Under the pieces are notes generated by a model. That model was not told the origin of the DNA. It saw nothing but the letters and a program-made list of their open reading frames with translations, and searched no databases. From assembly GCA_963799455.1 (NCBI GenBank), contig CAWCXF010000007.1:1302001-1366000 (forward strand): DNA of 64,000 nt. Direction: 5' to 3'. Each line of letters starts with the position of its first letter. Position 1 is the stretch's first letter. The DNA is from CAWCXF01 sp963799455 (GTDB lineage: Bacteria; Pseudomonadota; Alphaproteobacteria; Rhodobacterales; Rhodobacteraceae). A program made the position numbers and the translations under genes. This document shows, one piece after another, positions 1-8,396 of this stretch.

Positions 1-639
1 GTAGGCGCCCGAGACGCGCATCAGCTTGAAGGCGTCGGCGGGGAGCTGGCCGATGTGCTGGAGGTGGGGCCCGCGGCAGAGATCCTGCCAGCCGCCGTGC
101 CAGTACATACGCACCGCCTCGCCCTCGGGGATGGCCTCCACCAGCTCGCGCTTGAAGGGCTGGTCGCTCTCCTCGTAGTGCCGGATCGCGTCCTCGCGCG
201 GCCACACCGCGGTGCGGATGGGCTCGCGGGCGGCGATGATCTCGCGCATCCTGGCCTCGATGCGGCCCAGATCCTCGGGGGTGAAGGGCTCGGCCCGGTC
301 GAAGTCGTAGTACCAGCCGTCCTCGATCACCGGGCCGATGGTGACGCGCGCGTCGGGCCAGAGCTCCTGCACGGCACGGGCCATGACATGCGCGAAGCCG
401 TGGCGGATCAGCTCCAGCGAGGGCGCCTCGTCCTTCGCGGTGTTGATCGCCAGCCGGCCGCCGGCGTCGAGCGGCCAGGCGAGGTCGAGGTGGCGGCCGT
501 CGAGCGTGGCGCTGATCGCGCGCTTGGCGAGGCTGGGCGCGATGTCGGCCGCGATCTCGGCGGCGGTCACGCCGGGGGGGTAGGCGCGCTCGGCGCCGTC
601 GGGCAGGGTGACGATGATCTGGGGGGATGCGCCATCCAT
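1..639 (-). CDS. thrS: Threonyl-tRNA synthetase, N-terminal part (cut by window edge)
   Basis: Charges tRNA(Thr) with threonine in the cytoplasm. The visible 213 residues begin with a TGS domain (IIVTLPDGAERAYPPGVTAAEIA, roughly residues 8-60). The editing (second additional) domain follows, with its HGFAH and DLCRGPH metal/hydrolysis motifs. The catalytic class II core lies beyond base 1. Start chosen at ATG 637-639, which gives MDGASPQIIV; the in-frame sequence upstream is not protein-like. Monocistronic as far as can be seen, with a 184-bp gap to the next gene. Identification is very secure. Confidence 0.96.
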   Translation of the reverse strand, partial: MDGASPQIIVTLPDGAERAYPPGVTAAEIAADIAPSLAKRAISATLDGRHLDLAWPLDAGGRLAINTAKDEAPSLELIRHGFAHVMARAVQELWPDARVTIGPVIEDGWYYDFDRAEPFTPEDLGRIEARMREIIAAREPIRTAVWPREDAIRHYEESDQPFKRELVEAIPEGEAVRMYWHGGWQDLCRGPHLQHIGQLPADAFKLMRVSGAY

Positions 640-823
640 GGGCGGCCTCCTCGTCGGTTCGGCGCCTACGGAACGCCCGGTTGCGGGAGCGCCACAAATG
701 GCCGCGAGGGCGCGCGATGTCAACGCGCGGCCACCCCTCGGCGCCGCCTCGACATCGACGCCCTGGCGGACGCGGACGACGCCGCGGGGAACGCCGTCCA
801 CGGGGTCTGCCGGGGCCCAAGGG

Positions 824-1615
824 TCAGGCGGGCGCTTCGGCCTCCTGCATCCCGGCCCATTCGGGCGGGACGAACCGCTCGGCCTCCCCGGTCTCCAGAT
901 AGGTCTTGAGCGCCGAGCCCCAGCGCATCCAGCCGTCGGCGGTCAGCTCGCCCGGCACGACCTCGTGGGTGAGATCGTAGTGCTCGACGACGAGCTTGCA
1001 GGCGGCCCCTTCGGGGACGATCCGGAACACCGTGCGCGAGGGCGGCGGCATGTCGCCGCCCTCAAGCTCGAAGGTCGCCTCGATCCGGGTCTTGGGATCG
1101 AGGCTCAGGGTGCGGGCGGTGAAGATCCGGCGCTCGTCGGCGTAGTAGTGATAGGAGCCGCTCCCGGCATCGCCCTCGTGCTCCACGCGGGAGGCGAGGA
1201 AGTGGTAGCGCGCCATCGCCTGCGGGTCGGTCAGCGCGTCCCAGAGCGCGTCCTGCGTGCAGCGGATGTAGGTGTTGAGGACGAAGTCGGGCTTGGCATC
1301 CATGGTCGGTCCCTCCAATCGGGCCTTGAGGTCCAGCACCCCCCTGAGGGCAGGCGCCACGCGGTAGGGCTCGATCCAGCGGGCCAGCGCCTCGGCGATG
1401 GCGGCGGCGTTGAGGTAGTGATGCACCTCGCGCCCGCGCCTCACCCGCGTCACCAGCCCGGCCTCCTCCAGCACCTTGAGATGCTTGGCGACGCCGAAGC
1501 GGGACATCTCCAACCTCGCCTCCAGGGCGCGCTGGGTCTGCCCGTCGTCCTGCCGCAGCGCGTCGAGGAGGGCGCGTCGGCTCGGATCGGCGAGGGCCTT
1601 GAAGACCGAATCCAT
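824..1615 (-). CDS. ArsR-type HTH fused to SRPBCC (AHSA1-like) domain regulator
   Basis: 263 residues. The N-terminal 90 or so form an ArsR winged helix (MDSVFKALADPSRRALLDALR, then a recognition helix MSRFGVAKHLKVLEEAGLV). The C-terminal ~145 residues are an AHSA1/START-like SRPBCC fold (FVLNTYIRCTQDALWDALTDP). Fusions of this type are presumed ligand-sensing repressors in which the SRPBCC half binds a small hydrophobic molecule. Start set at the ATG of MDSVFKAL, because ArsR proteins of this type begin there and ten upstream codons would run into the repeat operator region. It is divergent from an alpha/beta hydrolase across three 28-bp repeats containing palindromes, so autoregulation and control of the hydrolase is a reasonable inference. 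The ligand is unknown. Confidence 0.88.
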   Translation of the reverse strand: MDSVFKALADPSRRALLDALRQDDGQTQRALEARLEMSRFGVAKHLKVLEEAGLVTRVRRGREVHHYLNAAAIAEALARWIEPYRVAPALRGVLDLKARLEGPTMDAKPDFVLNTYIRCTQDALWDALTDPQAMARYHFLASRVEHEGDAGSGSYHYYADERRIFTARTLSLDPKTRIEATFELEGGDMPPPSRTVFRIVPEGAACKLVVEHYDLTHEVVPGELTADGWMRWGSALKTYLETGEAERFVPPEWAGMQEAEAPA

Positions 1616-1628
1616 GGCTCTCCTGATA

Positions 1629-1706
1629 GGTGACTTGATGGTCACATGTCAAGGGTGGTGACCGGATGGTCACACGTCAAGGATGGTGACCGGATGGTCA
1701 CGTGTC
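1629..1706. repeat. Three tandem 28-bp units with GTGAC-N6-GTCAC palindromes (candidate operator)
   Basis: Units start at 1629, 1657 and 1685 (the last is truncated to 22 bp). Each contains the 16-bp inverted repeat GTGACCGGATGGTCAC; the first copy has TTGATG as the spacer. The array fills the gap between the divergent ArsR-SRPBCC gene and the hydrolase. That position and symmetry fit binding sites for the ArsR-type protein; binding is inferred only. Confidence 0.7.
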
Positions 1707-1769
1707 TCCAGGTCCAGCTTGCGCCTCTCGTCGGCATCGCCCAGCCTGCCGGTCGGGGAGGGAGGCGCC

Positions 1770-2510
1770 GTGGCCGAGCCGCAGTTCATCGACACACCCC
1801 GGGGCCGCCGCATCGCGTTCCGCCGCACGGCGGGGAGGGGTCCGGGGATCGTGTTCCTGCCGGGCTTCCGCTCGGACATGGAGGGCGACAAGGCGACCCG
1901 TCTGGAGGCCTTCGCCCGCGCCCGCGGTCAGGCGTTCCTGCGCTTCGACTACTCGGGCCATGGCCTGAGCGGGGGCGCCTTCGAGGAGGGCACGATCGGC
2001 GCCTGGGCCGAGGACGCGGAGGCTGCGATCGAGGCGGCGAGCGACGGCCCGCAGGTGCTCGTCGGCTCCTCGATGGGGGGGTGGATCGCGCTCCTGCTGG
2101 CGCGCGCCGACCCGCGCCGCGTCCATGCGCTGGTGACGGTCGCCGCGGCGCCCGACTTCACCGAGGACGGCCACTGGGCGTCGTGGTCCGACGACGAGCG
2201 CGAGCGGCTCATGCGCGAGGGCGCGGTGAGCGTGCCCTCGGACCACGGCGAGCCCTACACGATCACCCGCGGGCTCATCGAGGACGGACGCGACAGATTG
2301 GTGCTGCGCGATCCGCTGGCGCTGCCGATGCCGGTGCGGATGCTCCAGGGGACGGCCGACGCCGCGGTCTCCACCGAGACGGCGCTGCGCCTGCTGGCCC
2401 ATGCCGAGGGGCCCGACATCCGCCTGACGCTGGTGAGGGGCGCCGACCACCGGTTCTCGGACCCCGCCTGCCTCGACCTCCTGGAGCGGACGGTGGCCGA
2501 GCTTCCCTGA
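1770..2510 (+). CDS. Alpha/beta hydrolase (ABHD10-like esterase/thioesterase family)
   Basis: 246 residues. The nucleophile elbow GSSMGGW carries the catalytic Ser, GTADAAVS carries the acid, and GADHRFSD carries the His. The short VFLPGFRSDMEGDK oxyanion loop and FDYSGHGLSGG strand match the small serine hydrolase group that includes ABHD10 and bacterial carboxylesterases. No signal peptide, so cytoplasmic. GTG start at 1770 chosen because GGGGAGGGAGG lies just upstream and the family's N-terminus (PQFIDTPRGRRIAF) follows directly; an in-frame ATG at 1683 would place the start inside the repeat array. Probably regulated by the divergent ArsR-SRPBCC protein. Substrate unknown. Confidence 0.88.
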   Translation: MAEPQFIDTPRGRRIAFRRTAGRGPGIVFLPGFRSDMEGDKATRLEAFARARGQAFLRFDYSGHGLSGGAFEEGTIGAWAEDAEAAIEAASDGPQVLVGSSMGGWIALLLARADPRRVHALVTVAAAPDFTEDGHWASWSDDERERLMREGAVSVPSDHGEPYTITRGLIEDGRDRLVLRDPLALPMPVRMLQGTADAAVSTETALRLLAHAEGPDIRLTLVRGADHRFSDPACLDLLERTVAELP

Positions 2511-2558
2511 CCGACGGAGGGCTCGGCGCGGCTGCGCCCGCCCGCAGGGGAGGGCGCC

Positions 2559-3363
2559 ATGGCCGAGCACCTGAAGCGAGGGCGCAGCGCCGCCGAGCGC
2601 GCCGAGGACGACGCGCGCGCCCGCGCCGCCGTCGAGGGCATCCTCGCCGCCGTCGAGGGCATCCTCGCCGACATCGAGGCGCGTGGCGACGCGGCGGTGC
2701 GCGCGCTCTCGGCCGAGTTCGACGGCTGCGAGCCCGAGGCGTTCCGCCTGAGCCCCTCGGAGATCGAGGCGGCGACGGCGAAGGTCACGGGGCGCGAGGT
2801 GGCCGACATCCGCTTCGCCCAGGCGCAGATCAGGGGCTCCGCCGACGTGCCGCGCGGCTCGACGCGCGACGTGGAGGTCGAGATCCTGCCCGGCGTGATC
2901 CTCGCCATCCTGCCCACCGCCGAGACCGCGCGGCGCTCCTGGGAGGACTGCGGCGAGGCGATCCTGCGCGCCGACCACGAGGAGAGGCTGGCCGTCTCCG
3001 AGGGGCTCGCCCCCGGGCGCGTCCAGGTGATCACCGACCGCGACGACCGGCTCCTCGACGACATGAAGGCCTGAGGCGCGCTGTCCCTCAAGCCCCGCAC
3101 CGACATGGCCGACGGCGAAGGCGATCGGCACCGACCACACCCTGCCGACGCGAGGGGAGGGGCGCGAGGCCGACGGGCTCTGGGTCGGCGAGTTCATCAA
3201 GACCCGCTCCTGCCCGAAGATCCTGACCGACGGGGCCGCGGCCATGGTGGGCGCCTTCCGGATCGCGGCTGTGCGTGCGCGACGGCTTCGTCGGCCATGC
3301 CGAGCGGCGCGACCTCCACATGCGCCGCCACGGGGGGCGCGACGTGCCCTGCGGCGAGGCCGC
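2559..3363 (+). pseudogene. Histidinol-dehydrogenase-superfamily gene, heavily degraded
   Basis: The first ~115 codons read MAEHLKRG...ADIEARGDAAVRALSAEFDG, typical of the HisD-like dehydrogenase branch that includes sulfopropanediol dehydrogenases. At about 2905 the frame jumps from the DVEVEILPGVIL segment straight to AILPTAETARRSWED, so the catalytic core of roughly 170 residues is missing. There is then an in-frame TGA at 3072-3074 (where the family has a Tyr). Frameshifts follow near 3118 (GTDHTLPT and LWVGEFIKTRSCPKILTDGAAAM are in another frame) and near 3262 (VRDGFVGHAERRDLHMRRHGGRDVP). A 21-bp duplication (2625-2666) repeats AAVEGIL. Clearly non-functional. Substrate of the ancestor is unknown. 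Confidence 0.85.
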
Positions 3364-3427
3364 GCCCTGCGACGAGGCGGCCGGGCAGGGGGTGGCCTCG
3401 CCGTCGGAGGGCCGGGGAGGGCAGGAC

Positions 3428-3500
3428 GGGCGGCGCGCGCGCCCCGAATGGCGCGCCTGCGAGGCCGGTCGAGCCGGGTCTCGGGGCGCGCGCGCCGCCC
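3428..3500. repeat. 20-bp perfect inverted repeat with 33-nt loop
   Basis: GGGCGGCGCGCGCGCCCCGA at 3428-3447 is matched exactly by its reverse complement at 3481-3500. It lies in the 544-bp gene-free stretch (3364-3907) after the HisD-like pseudogene. The arm motif CGCGCGCGCCCCGAATG resembles the repeats at 54.2-54.4 kb. It could act as a strong transcription terminator or be a remnant of a dispersed GC-rich element. Confidence 0.75.
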
Positions 3501-3743
3501 GATCGCCTGGCGTCCGCCCGACGACCGGTGCGCCGGGGGCGGGGGCAGGCCGGGTGAGCCGGGGTCTGCCGCGGCGCGCCCCTCGGCCATCCACCGGGCC
3601 GGCCTGGACGGGCCGGTGCCGATGCGGGAAGGTGCGGGATGATCGAGGCGCCGCCGCTCAGCACGACCCGGCTCGACCCGACGGCCGTCCGCGGCCGACG
3701 CCCGCGCGAGGGTCCGCGCGAGGGTCCGCCGGGCCTGCTCGGC

Positions 3744-3772
3744 GGGGACGGGGGCGGGGGCGGGGGCGGGGG
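3744..3772 (+). repeat. G-run tract with G-quadruplex pattern
   Basis: Five consecutive runs of 4-5 G separated by one or two bases (GGGGAC then GGGGGC units). It sits in the same gene-free stretch 3364-3907, in which I see no convincing coding sequence. The pattern satisfies the usual quadruplex rule; no function is implied. Confidence 0.5.
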
Positions 3773-3907
3773 CGAGGCGGCGTCCGATCGGCTGCGCCGG
3801 ACGACCGGGGGGGCCCGGCCGCCCGGCGCTCGACGCGGCGCGACGCGGACGCCATCACGGGCGCAGGGCGGATCGCCGCTCTCGCTGCCCGTCGCGGGGA
3901 GGGCCGG

Positions 3908-4345
3908 GTGGATCGGCGCGTGAGCCTCATCACCTTGGGCGTCGCCGACCTCGATCGCGCGGCCGCCTTCTACGAGGCCCTCGGCTGGCGGCGCGAGGAG
4001 GCCCCCGGCGGGGTGGCGGCCTTCGACCTGCTGGGCCAGACGCTCGGCCTCTACCCCCGTGCCGAGCTGGCCCGCGACATCGGCGTCGAGGAGGCGTCGC
4101 TGGGCCACGGCGCGATGACGCTCGCGCACAACGTGGCGTCGCGCGAGGAGGTGGCGCCGCTCGTCGAGCGCGCGCGGGAGGCCGGCGCCCGCGTCCTGCG
4201 CGAGCCCTCGGACGTGTTCTGGGGCGGGCACGTCGCCTACTTCGCCGACCCCGACGGCCATGTCTGGGAGATCGCCTGGAACCCCCACGCGCCGCTCGGC
4301 CCCGGCGGCGCGTTCCGATGGAAGGGATACGCGGATGCCCCATAG
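3908..4345 (+). CDS. VOC family (glyoxalase/bleomycin-resistance-like) protein
   Basis: 145 residues forming a single vicinal-oxygen-chelate domain: SLITLGVADLDRAAAFYEALGW at the N-terminus, then ARVLREPSDVFWGGHVAYFADPDGHVWEIAWNP. The metal/ligand positions of the repeat (H in GGHVAY, E in WEIAW) are present. Start placed at GTG 3908 (VDRRVSLITLGV) with GGGGAGGG at 3896-3903; GTG 3920 is an alternative. Its 3' end overlaps the next VOC gene by 11 bp, so the two are co-translated. The biochemical substrate cannot be told from sequence. Confidence 0.85.
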   Translation: MDRRVSLITLGVADLDRAAAFYEALGWRREEAPGGVAAFDLLGQTLGLYPRAELARDIGVEEASLGHGAMTLAHNVASREEVAPLVERAREAGARVLREPSDVFWGGHVAYFADPDGHVWEIAWNPHAPLGPGGAFRWKGYADAP

Positions 4346-4721
4346 CCCCGGCGTCGTGCCCTACTTCTCCTACGCCGACCCGCACGCGGCGATGGACTTC
4401 CTGGAGCGCGCCTTCGGGATGGAGCGCGTCCAGGCGATGGACGGCGAGGACGGCGCGCTCCTGCACGCCGAGATGCGCCACCGCGACGGCGTGATCATGA
4501 TCGGCACCGGCGAGGCCGTGCGCGGCTCTCCGGGCGTCTACCTCGTCGTGGAGGACGTGGACGCGCACCACGCCCGCGCCGCCGAGGCGGGCGCCGAGGT
4601 CGTCTACCCGCCCGAGGACACCGAGTTCGGCACCCGCCGCTGGCGCGCCCGCGACCCCGAGGGCCACGAGTGGTCCTTCGGCACCTACGCGCCGTCCACC
4701 GAGCCGCCCGGCCGGGGCTGA
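4335..4721 (+). CDS. VOC family protein (PhnB/glyoxalase-like)
   Basis: 128 residues beginning MPHSPGVVPYFSYADPHAAMDFLERAFGM, the signature of the PhnB-like VOC branch, and ending with RDPEGHEWSFGTY. The ATG at 4335 overlaps the stop of the preceding VOC gene, indicating translational coupling. Product is a small cytoplasmic protein, usually dimeric in this family. Function unassigned: members bind or detoxify small molecules, and many are uncharacterised. Confidence 0.85.
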   Translation: MPHSPGVVPYFSYADPHAAMDFLERAFGMERVQAMDGEDGALLHAEMRHRDGVIMIGTGEAVRGSPGVYLVVEDVDAHHARAAEAGAEVVYPPEDTEFGTRRWRARDPEGHEWSFGTYAPSTEPPGRG

Positions 4722-5098
4722 GCGACCGGGCGGCTCGGGCCGGCGCTCCGGTTCGCGCCCCGCCGGCGACCGCGCTCGGCCTCCTGGCACGTGCCGAGCC
4801 GGCGGCTGCGCTCCGCTGGCCGACCTCTGTCGGGGCGGGGCCTTCCTCGGACCCCTGGCCGGCGCCGGGGGCCTGCGATCACCGGACCGGACGCCGCGAC
4901 CGGGCCGCGCGGGCCCCGTCGCGGCTTCGGCGCGCGCCGCGATGGCCACCCGCCCCGCCATCCCGGCACGCGCCAGCATCCCGGCACGCGCCGGTCGCGC
5001 GATGCGCGTCGGCCGCGCGGTCCGCGGCGCGTCTCGACACCTCGCCGGGCGCCTTCTAAGCTCGCCTCGCTCGCCTCGCTCGCGTCGAAGGCTCTTGC
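4722..5098. other. Gene-free interval
   Basis: No convincing coding sequence. It holds short direct repeats: CATCCCGGCACGCGCC twice near 4960-4990, and GCCTCGCTC twice near 5062-5085, just ahead of the SDR gene. No recognisable terminator with a T-run or promoter was found. Confidence 0.4.
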
Positions 5099-5854
5099 AT
5101 GGATCTCCCCCGCACTCCGTCCTTCAGGCTCGACGGCCGCCGCGCGCTCGTCGCCGGCGCCTCGCGCGGGATCGGGTTGGGCTGCGCGGTGGCGCTCGCC
5201 GAGGCCGGCGCCGAGGTCGTCCTCGCCGCGCGCGGGGGCGATGGGTTCGGGTCCGCGGCCGAGGCGATGCGGGCCGAGGGGATGGACGCGCGCGCGGTCC
5301 CGCTCGACGTGACCGACGACGCGGCCGTGCGCGCGACGATGGCCGAGGAGGGCGCGTTCGACGTGCTGGTGAACTCGGCCGGCATGGCGCGCAACGCGCC
5401 CGCGCTCGACACCGACCCGGCCGATCTCGACGCGGTGCTCGCCCTCAACCTGCGCGCCGCCTACCGGCTGGCCGTCGAGGCCGCGCGGGGCATGACGCGC
5501 GGCGGCTCGATCGTGCAGATCTCCTCGCAGATGGGCCATGTCGGGGGCCCCGACCGCTCGGTCTACTGCGCCACCAAGCACGCGGTCGAGGGGATGACCA
5601 AGGCGATGGCGATCGAATGGGGACCGCGGGGGATCCGCGTCAACACGATCTGCCCGACCTTCATCCGCACTTCGCTCACCGAGTCGAGCTTCGCCGACCC
5701 CGAGCGCCGCGCCTGGATCGAGGGCAAGATCGCGCTCGGCCGCGCCGGCCGCGTCGAGGACGTGATGGGCGCCGTGGTCTATCTCGCGTCCGACGCCTCC
5801 GCGCTGGTCACCGGCTCGGCGCTGATGGTGGACGGCGGATGGACCGCGGAATGA
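5099..5854 (+). CDS. Short-chain dehydrogenase/reductase (SDR), classical type
   Basis: 251 residues. The cofactor motif GASRGIG lies at residues 20-26, the NSAG motif is near 92, and the catalytic Ser is in QISSQMGHVG. The YCATK motif (Tyr and Lys) is followed by the C-terminal VTGSALMVDGGW typical of glucose/ketoreductase-like SDRs. An NAD(P)(H)-dependent alcohol/ketone oxidoreductase; substrate unknown. It sits between the HisD-like and NTF2-like wrecks, suggesting it is a survivor of a larger catabolic set. ATG start fits the family length exactly. Confidence 0.92.
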   Translation: MDLPRTPSFRLDGRRALVAGASRGIGLGCAVALAEAGAEVVLAARGGDGFGSAAEAMRAEGMDARAVPLDVTDDAAVRATMAEEGAFDVLVNSAGMARNAPALDTDPADLDAVLALNLRAAYRLAVEAARGMTRGGSIVQISSQMGHVGGPDRSVYCATKHAVEGMTKAMAIEWGPRGIRVNTICPTFIRTSLTESSFADPERRAWIEGKIALGRAGRVEDVMGAVVYLASDASALVTGSALMVDGGWTAE

Positions 5855-5971
5855 GGGGCGCGGGCCTCGCCCGCCCCGGCCCTCGCGGCAGGGGCCCGGC
5901 CTCCCGCCGCCCGGTCGGGGGGGGGCGGGGGTCCGCCCGACGCCGCCGCGGCGCGGCGCGGGAGGGCCGAG

Positions 5972-6924
5972 ATGGAGGGCTTCGACGCGCGCCGGCGGGA
6001 TCTCCCCGACTGCATCCTCGGCATCACCCGCGAGATCTGGGAGGAGCGCGGCCTTGGCCCCCGGGTGAGGGGGGCCTGCGCGCCCGGGGTGATCGTGCGC
6101 TCGCCCGGCGGGGTCGAGACCGGCGAGCCCGTCGCCGCCCGCGCCACGCTCGCCACCCCGGCCGAGATCCCCGACCGCCAGCTCCGGGGCGAGGACGTGA
6201 CCTGGCGGGGCACGCCCGAGGCGGGGATGCTCTCCTCCCGCCGGATCGTCTCGACGGCCACCCATGCCGGCGGCGCCTTCGCCCCCGCCACGGGCGCGCG
6301 CCTGACCCATCGCGCGATCGCCGGCCGCCGGGCCGAGGGCGGGGCGATCGTCGGCGAGCGGCTGGAGCGAGACGACGGCGCCATCCTCCGCCCGCTCGCC
6401 TTGGCCACGCGGCTGGGCGCGGCGCGAGGTCGAGGCCGGGCGCGGCCGCACCGTCACGCCCGGGCGCGCGTGGCCGGCCCCTGCCGGGGCGCGGGGGCGA
6501 GCCCGGCGAGTGGGCCGCGCGCCACGCCGACCTCCTGGGGCGCATCGTGCAGGCCGAGCCGAGCGTGATCCCGAGCGCCTGGGGCCGCGCCTGCCACCCC
6601 GCCCATCCGGGCGCCGTCGCGGGCCATGGCTGGGCCGCGCCCGACCGCTTCTGGCTCGGGCCGCGCGCGGCCTTCCCTTCGGCCGCGCTCGCCGTCCACG
6701 ACGCGATCGGCCGCGACGCCGCCTCGACGCCGCCGCGCGCCGCGATCCGCTGGTCGCCGACCGGCCGGCACGACGGCTTGGGCGCCTTCGGCGCGCCGGG
6801 CGGGGTGGCGGTCCACGTCATGGCGGTCTCCCATGCCGAGTCCGGCCCCTGCGGCCTGCGCCGCGAGTGGGTGCTCCACGACGAGACGGCGGTGTGGAAG
6901 CAGATCCTGGAGGGGCCGGCGTGA
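5972..6924 (+). pseudogene. NTF2-like (SnoaL-type) protein gene, frameshifted
   Basis: Starts MEGFDARRRDLPDCILGITREIWEERG and stays recognisable as an NTF2/SnoaL-like protein to about 6390 (SSRRIVSTATHAGGAFAPATG...AIVGERLERDDGAI). The reading frame then fails. A short stretch near 6410-6460 fits a second frame, and the C-terminal third (EWAARHADLLGRI...FWLGPRAAFPSAA...HDETAVWKQIL) lies in a third frame ending at 6924. At least two indels are therefore needed to explain the break, which makes true decay more likely than one sequencing error. Its stop overlaps the start of the following SRPBCC gene. Confidence 0.8.
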
Positions 6925-7376
6925 CCGTCGTCTTCACGGTCGAGGTCTCGCGCGACTTCGACCGCCCCGCCGGCGCGGTGTTCGCGCATTGGATGGATCC
7001 CGAGGGCCGGCGGCGCTGGGAGACGCCCGAGGGCAGCGGCATGAGCTACGCCGCCTTCGACACGCGCGAGGGCGGCCATGAGGAGGTGATCGTGGCGCCC
7101 GGCGGCGCGGAGGTCGGGCGCGTGATCACCGACATCCGCGTCCTGCGCGAGGGCGCGCTCGCCGTGATCCAGGGACGGGGCGTGTTCGGCGGCGCCGTCG
7201 CGATGACCATGCAGACCGTCTTCCGGGTCGAGCCCGAGGGGATGGGCTGCCGCTTCACCGGGACGAGCCAGATGGTGGTCCTCGCAGGGGAGCCGAGCGA
7301 GGCGCAGCTGCGCGCCGGCTGGGAGGCGATGCTCGACCGCTTCGCGGCGGACCTCGCGGCGGGCGGCGGCGGTTGA
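6921..7376 (+). CDS. SRPBCC/AHSA1-like domain protein
   Basis: 151 residues, one START/Bet v1-like SRPBCC domain: VEVSRDFDRPAGAVFAHWMDPE at the N-terminus and GWEAMLDRFAADLA at the C-terminus. GTG start at 6921 overlaps the stop of the upstream NTF2-like frame in a GTGA arrangement, so it was once translationally coupled to it. Proteins of this type bind hydrophobic ligands in a deep pocket; the ligand is unknown. The reading frame is intact. Confidence 0.8.
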   Translation: MTVVFTVEVSRDFDRPAGAVFAHWMDPEGRRRWETPEGSGMSYAAFDTREGGHEEVIVAPGGAEVGRVITDIRVLREGALAVIQGRGVFGGAVAMTMQTVFRVEPEGMGCRFTGTSQMVVLAGEPSEAQLRAGWEAMLDRFAADLAAGGGG

Positions 7377-7417
7377 ACAGGCGCACCGGCGCGCGGCCGG
7401 GCCATCGGAGGACGGAC

Positions 7418-8395
7418 ATGGCACCCAAGGATCCGAGCGCCGCCATGGCCGATCGCATCGTGCGCTACGGGGAGCTGCGGGCGTGCAGGACCGCCTTCAT
7501 CGACGCGCACACGCCGGGCTCGGACGCCAAGGAGAACTTCACCATCATCGGCGGGGGGGTGTCGGAGAGCCCCGACCAGCACGTCCACATCGCGGAGGCG
7601 CACGGCTTCAACATCGGCGCGGCGGGCCAGCCGCCGCGGTGCCGCAACTCGCTGCACTCGCACCGCACGGCGGAGGCGTTCTTCGTGCTGTCGGGGCGCT
7701 GGCGCTTCTTCTGGGGCCGCTGGGGGGACGCGGGCGAGGTGGTGCTGGAGGAGGGCGACCTGATCGACATCCCCACCGGCATCTTCCGCGGCTTCGAGAA
7801 CGTCGGGCACGACTACGGCATGATCATGGCGGTGCTGGGCGGCGACGACGCGGGCGGCGGCGTGATCTGGGCGCCGCAGGTGATCGAGGACGCGCGCGAC
7901 CACGGGCTGGTGCTGGGCGAGGACGGCCGGCTCTACGACGCCAAGCAAGGCCAGTCGCTGCCCGAGGGCGTGGCGCCGATGCCGGTGCTCACCGACGACG
8001 AGCTGGAGGGCTTCCCCGAGATGGCGGTGTGCGAGGTGGTGCCCCACCACGTCGCGCGATACCACGACATGCTGGCGCTGGCCTCCAAGGCGACGTGCAA
8101 GGTGCTGGGGGCGCAGGGGCTGATCCGGGACCGTCCGGGCTTCGAGATCGACCTCGTCTCGCGCGGCTCGGCCAAGGGGACGACCCACGCCCACGACCGC
8201 CCGTCGGTGCTGATGCCGGTGCGCGGCCACTGGCGGCTCTTCTGGGAGGGCGGCGAGAGCGTGCTCGCGCCCGGCGACACGGCGTCCGTGCCCGCGGGCC
8301 TGGCGCACGGCGCGGTGCCCGCGATGGAGGGCGAGGCCGCGCTCTACCACGTGGTCGCCACCGACGACCCGGCCGGGCCGACCCGGCGCGCCTGA
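7418..8395 (+). CDS. Bicupin (two cupin domains) protein
   Basis: 325 residues containing two cupin barrels. The first (about residues 70-125) has RNSLHSHRTAEAFFVLSGRWRF, with the HxH...E metal-binding pattern. The second (about 245-305) has KGTTHAHDRPSVLMPVRGHWRL. The ATG at 7418 has GGAGGA about six bases upstream and gives MAPKDPSAAM. It is followed after one base by a truncated MetE-II-type gene. Bicupins include dioxygenases and storage-like sugar-binding proteins; the activity here is unknown. Confidence 0.82.
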   Translation: MAPKDPSAAMADRIVRYGELRACRTAFIDAHTPGSDAKENFTIIGGGVSESPDQHVHIAEAHGFNIGAAGQPPRCRNSLHSHRTAEAFFVLSGRWRFFWGRWGDAGEVVLEEGDLIDIPTGIFRGFENVGHDYGMIMAVLGGDDAGGGVIWAPQVIEDARDHGLVLGEDGRLYDAKQGQSLPEGVAPMPVLTDDELEGFPEMAVCEVVPHHVARYHDMLALASKATCKVLGAQGLIRDRPGFEIDLVSRGSAKGTTHAHDRPSVLMPVRGHWRLFWEGGESVLAPGDTASVPAGLAHGAVPAMEGEAALYHVVATDDPAGPTRRA

Positions 8396-8396
8396 G

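Noticed and set aside
1646..3590. Long frames on both strands across the hydrolase and HisD-like region
   Set aside because: Arg/Gly/Ala-rich shadows without domains; the recognisable proteins lie in other frames.
4942..6924. 660-codon plus-strand frame spanning the SDR gene
   Set aside because: It is an alternative frame of the SDR gene for most of its length. Only its last ~140 codons are meaningful, as the C-terminus of the broken NTF2-like gene.
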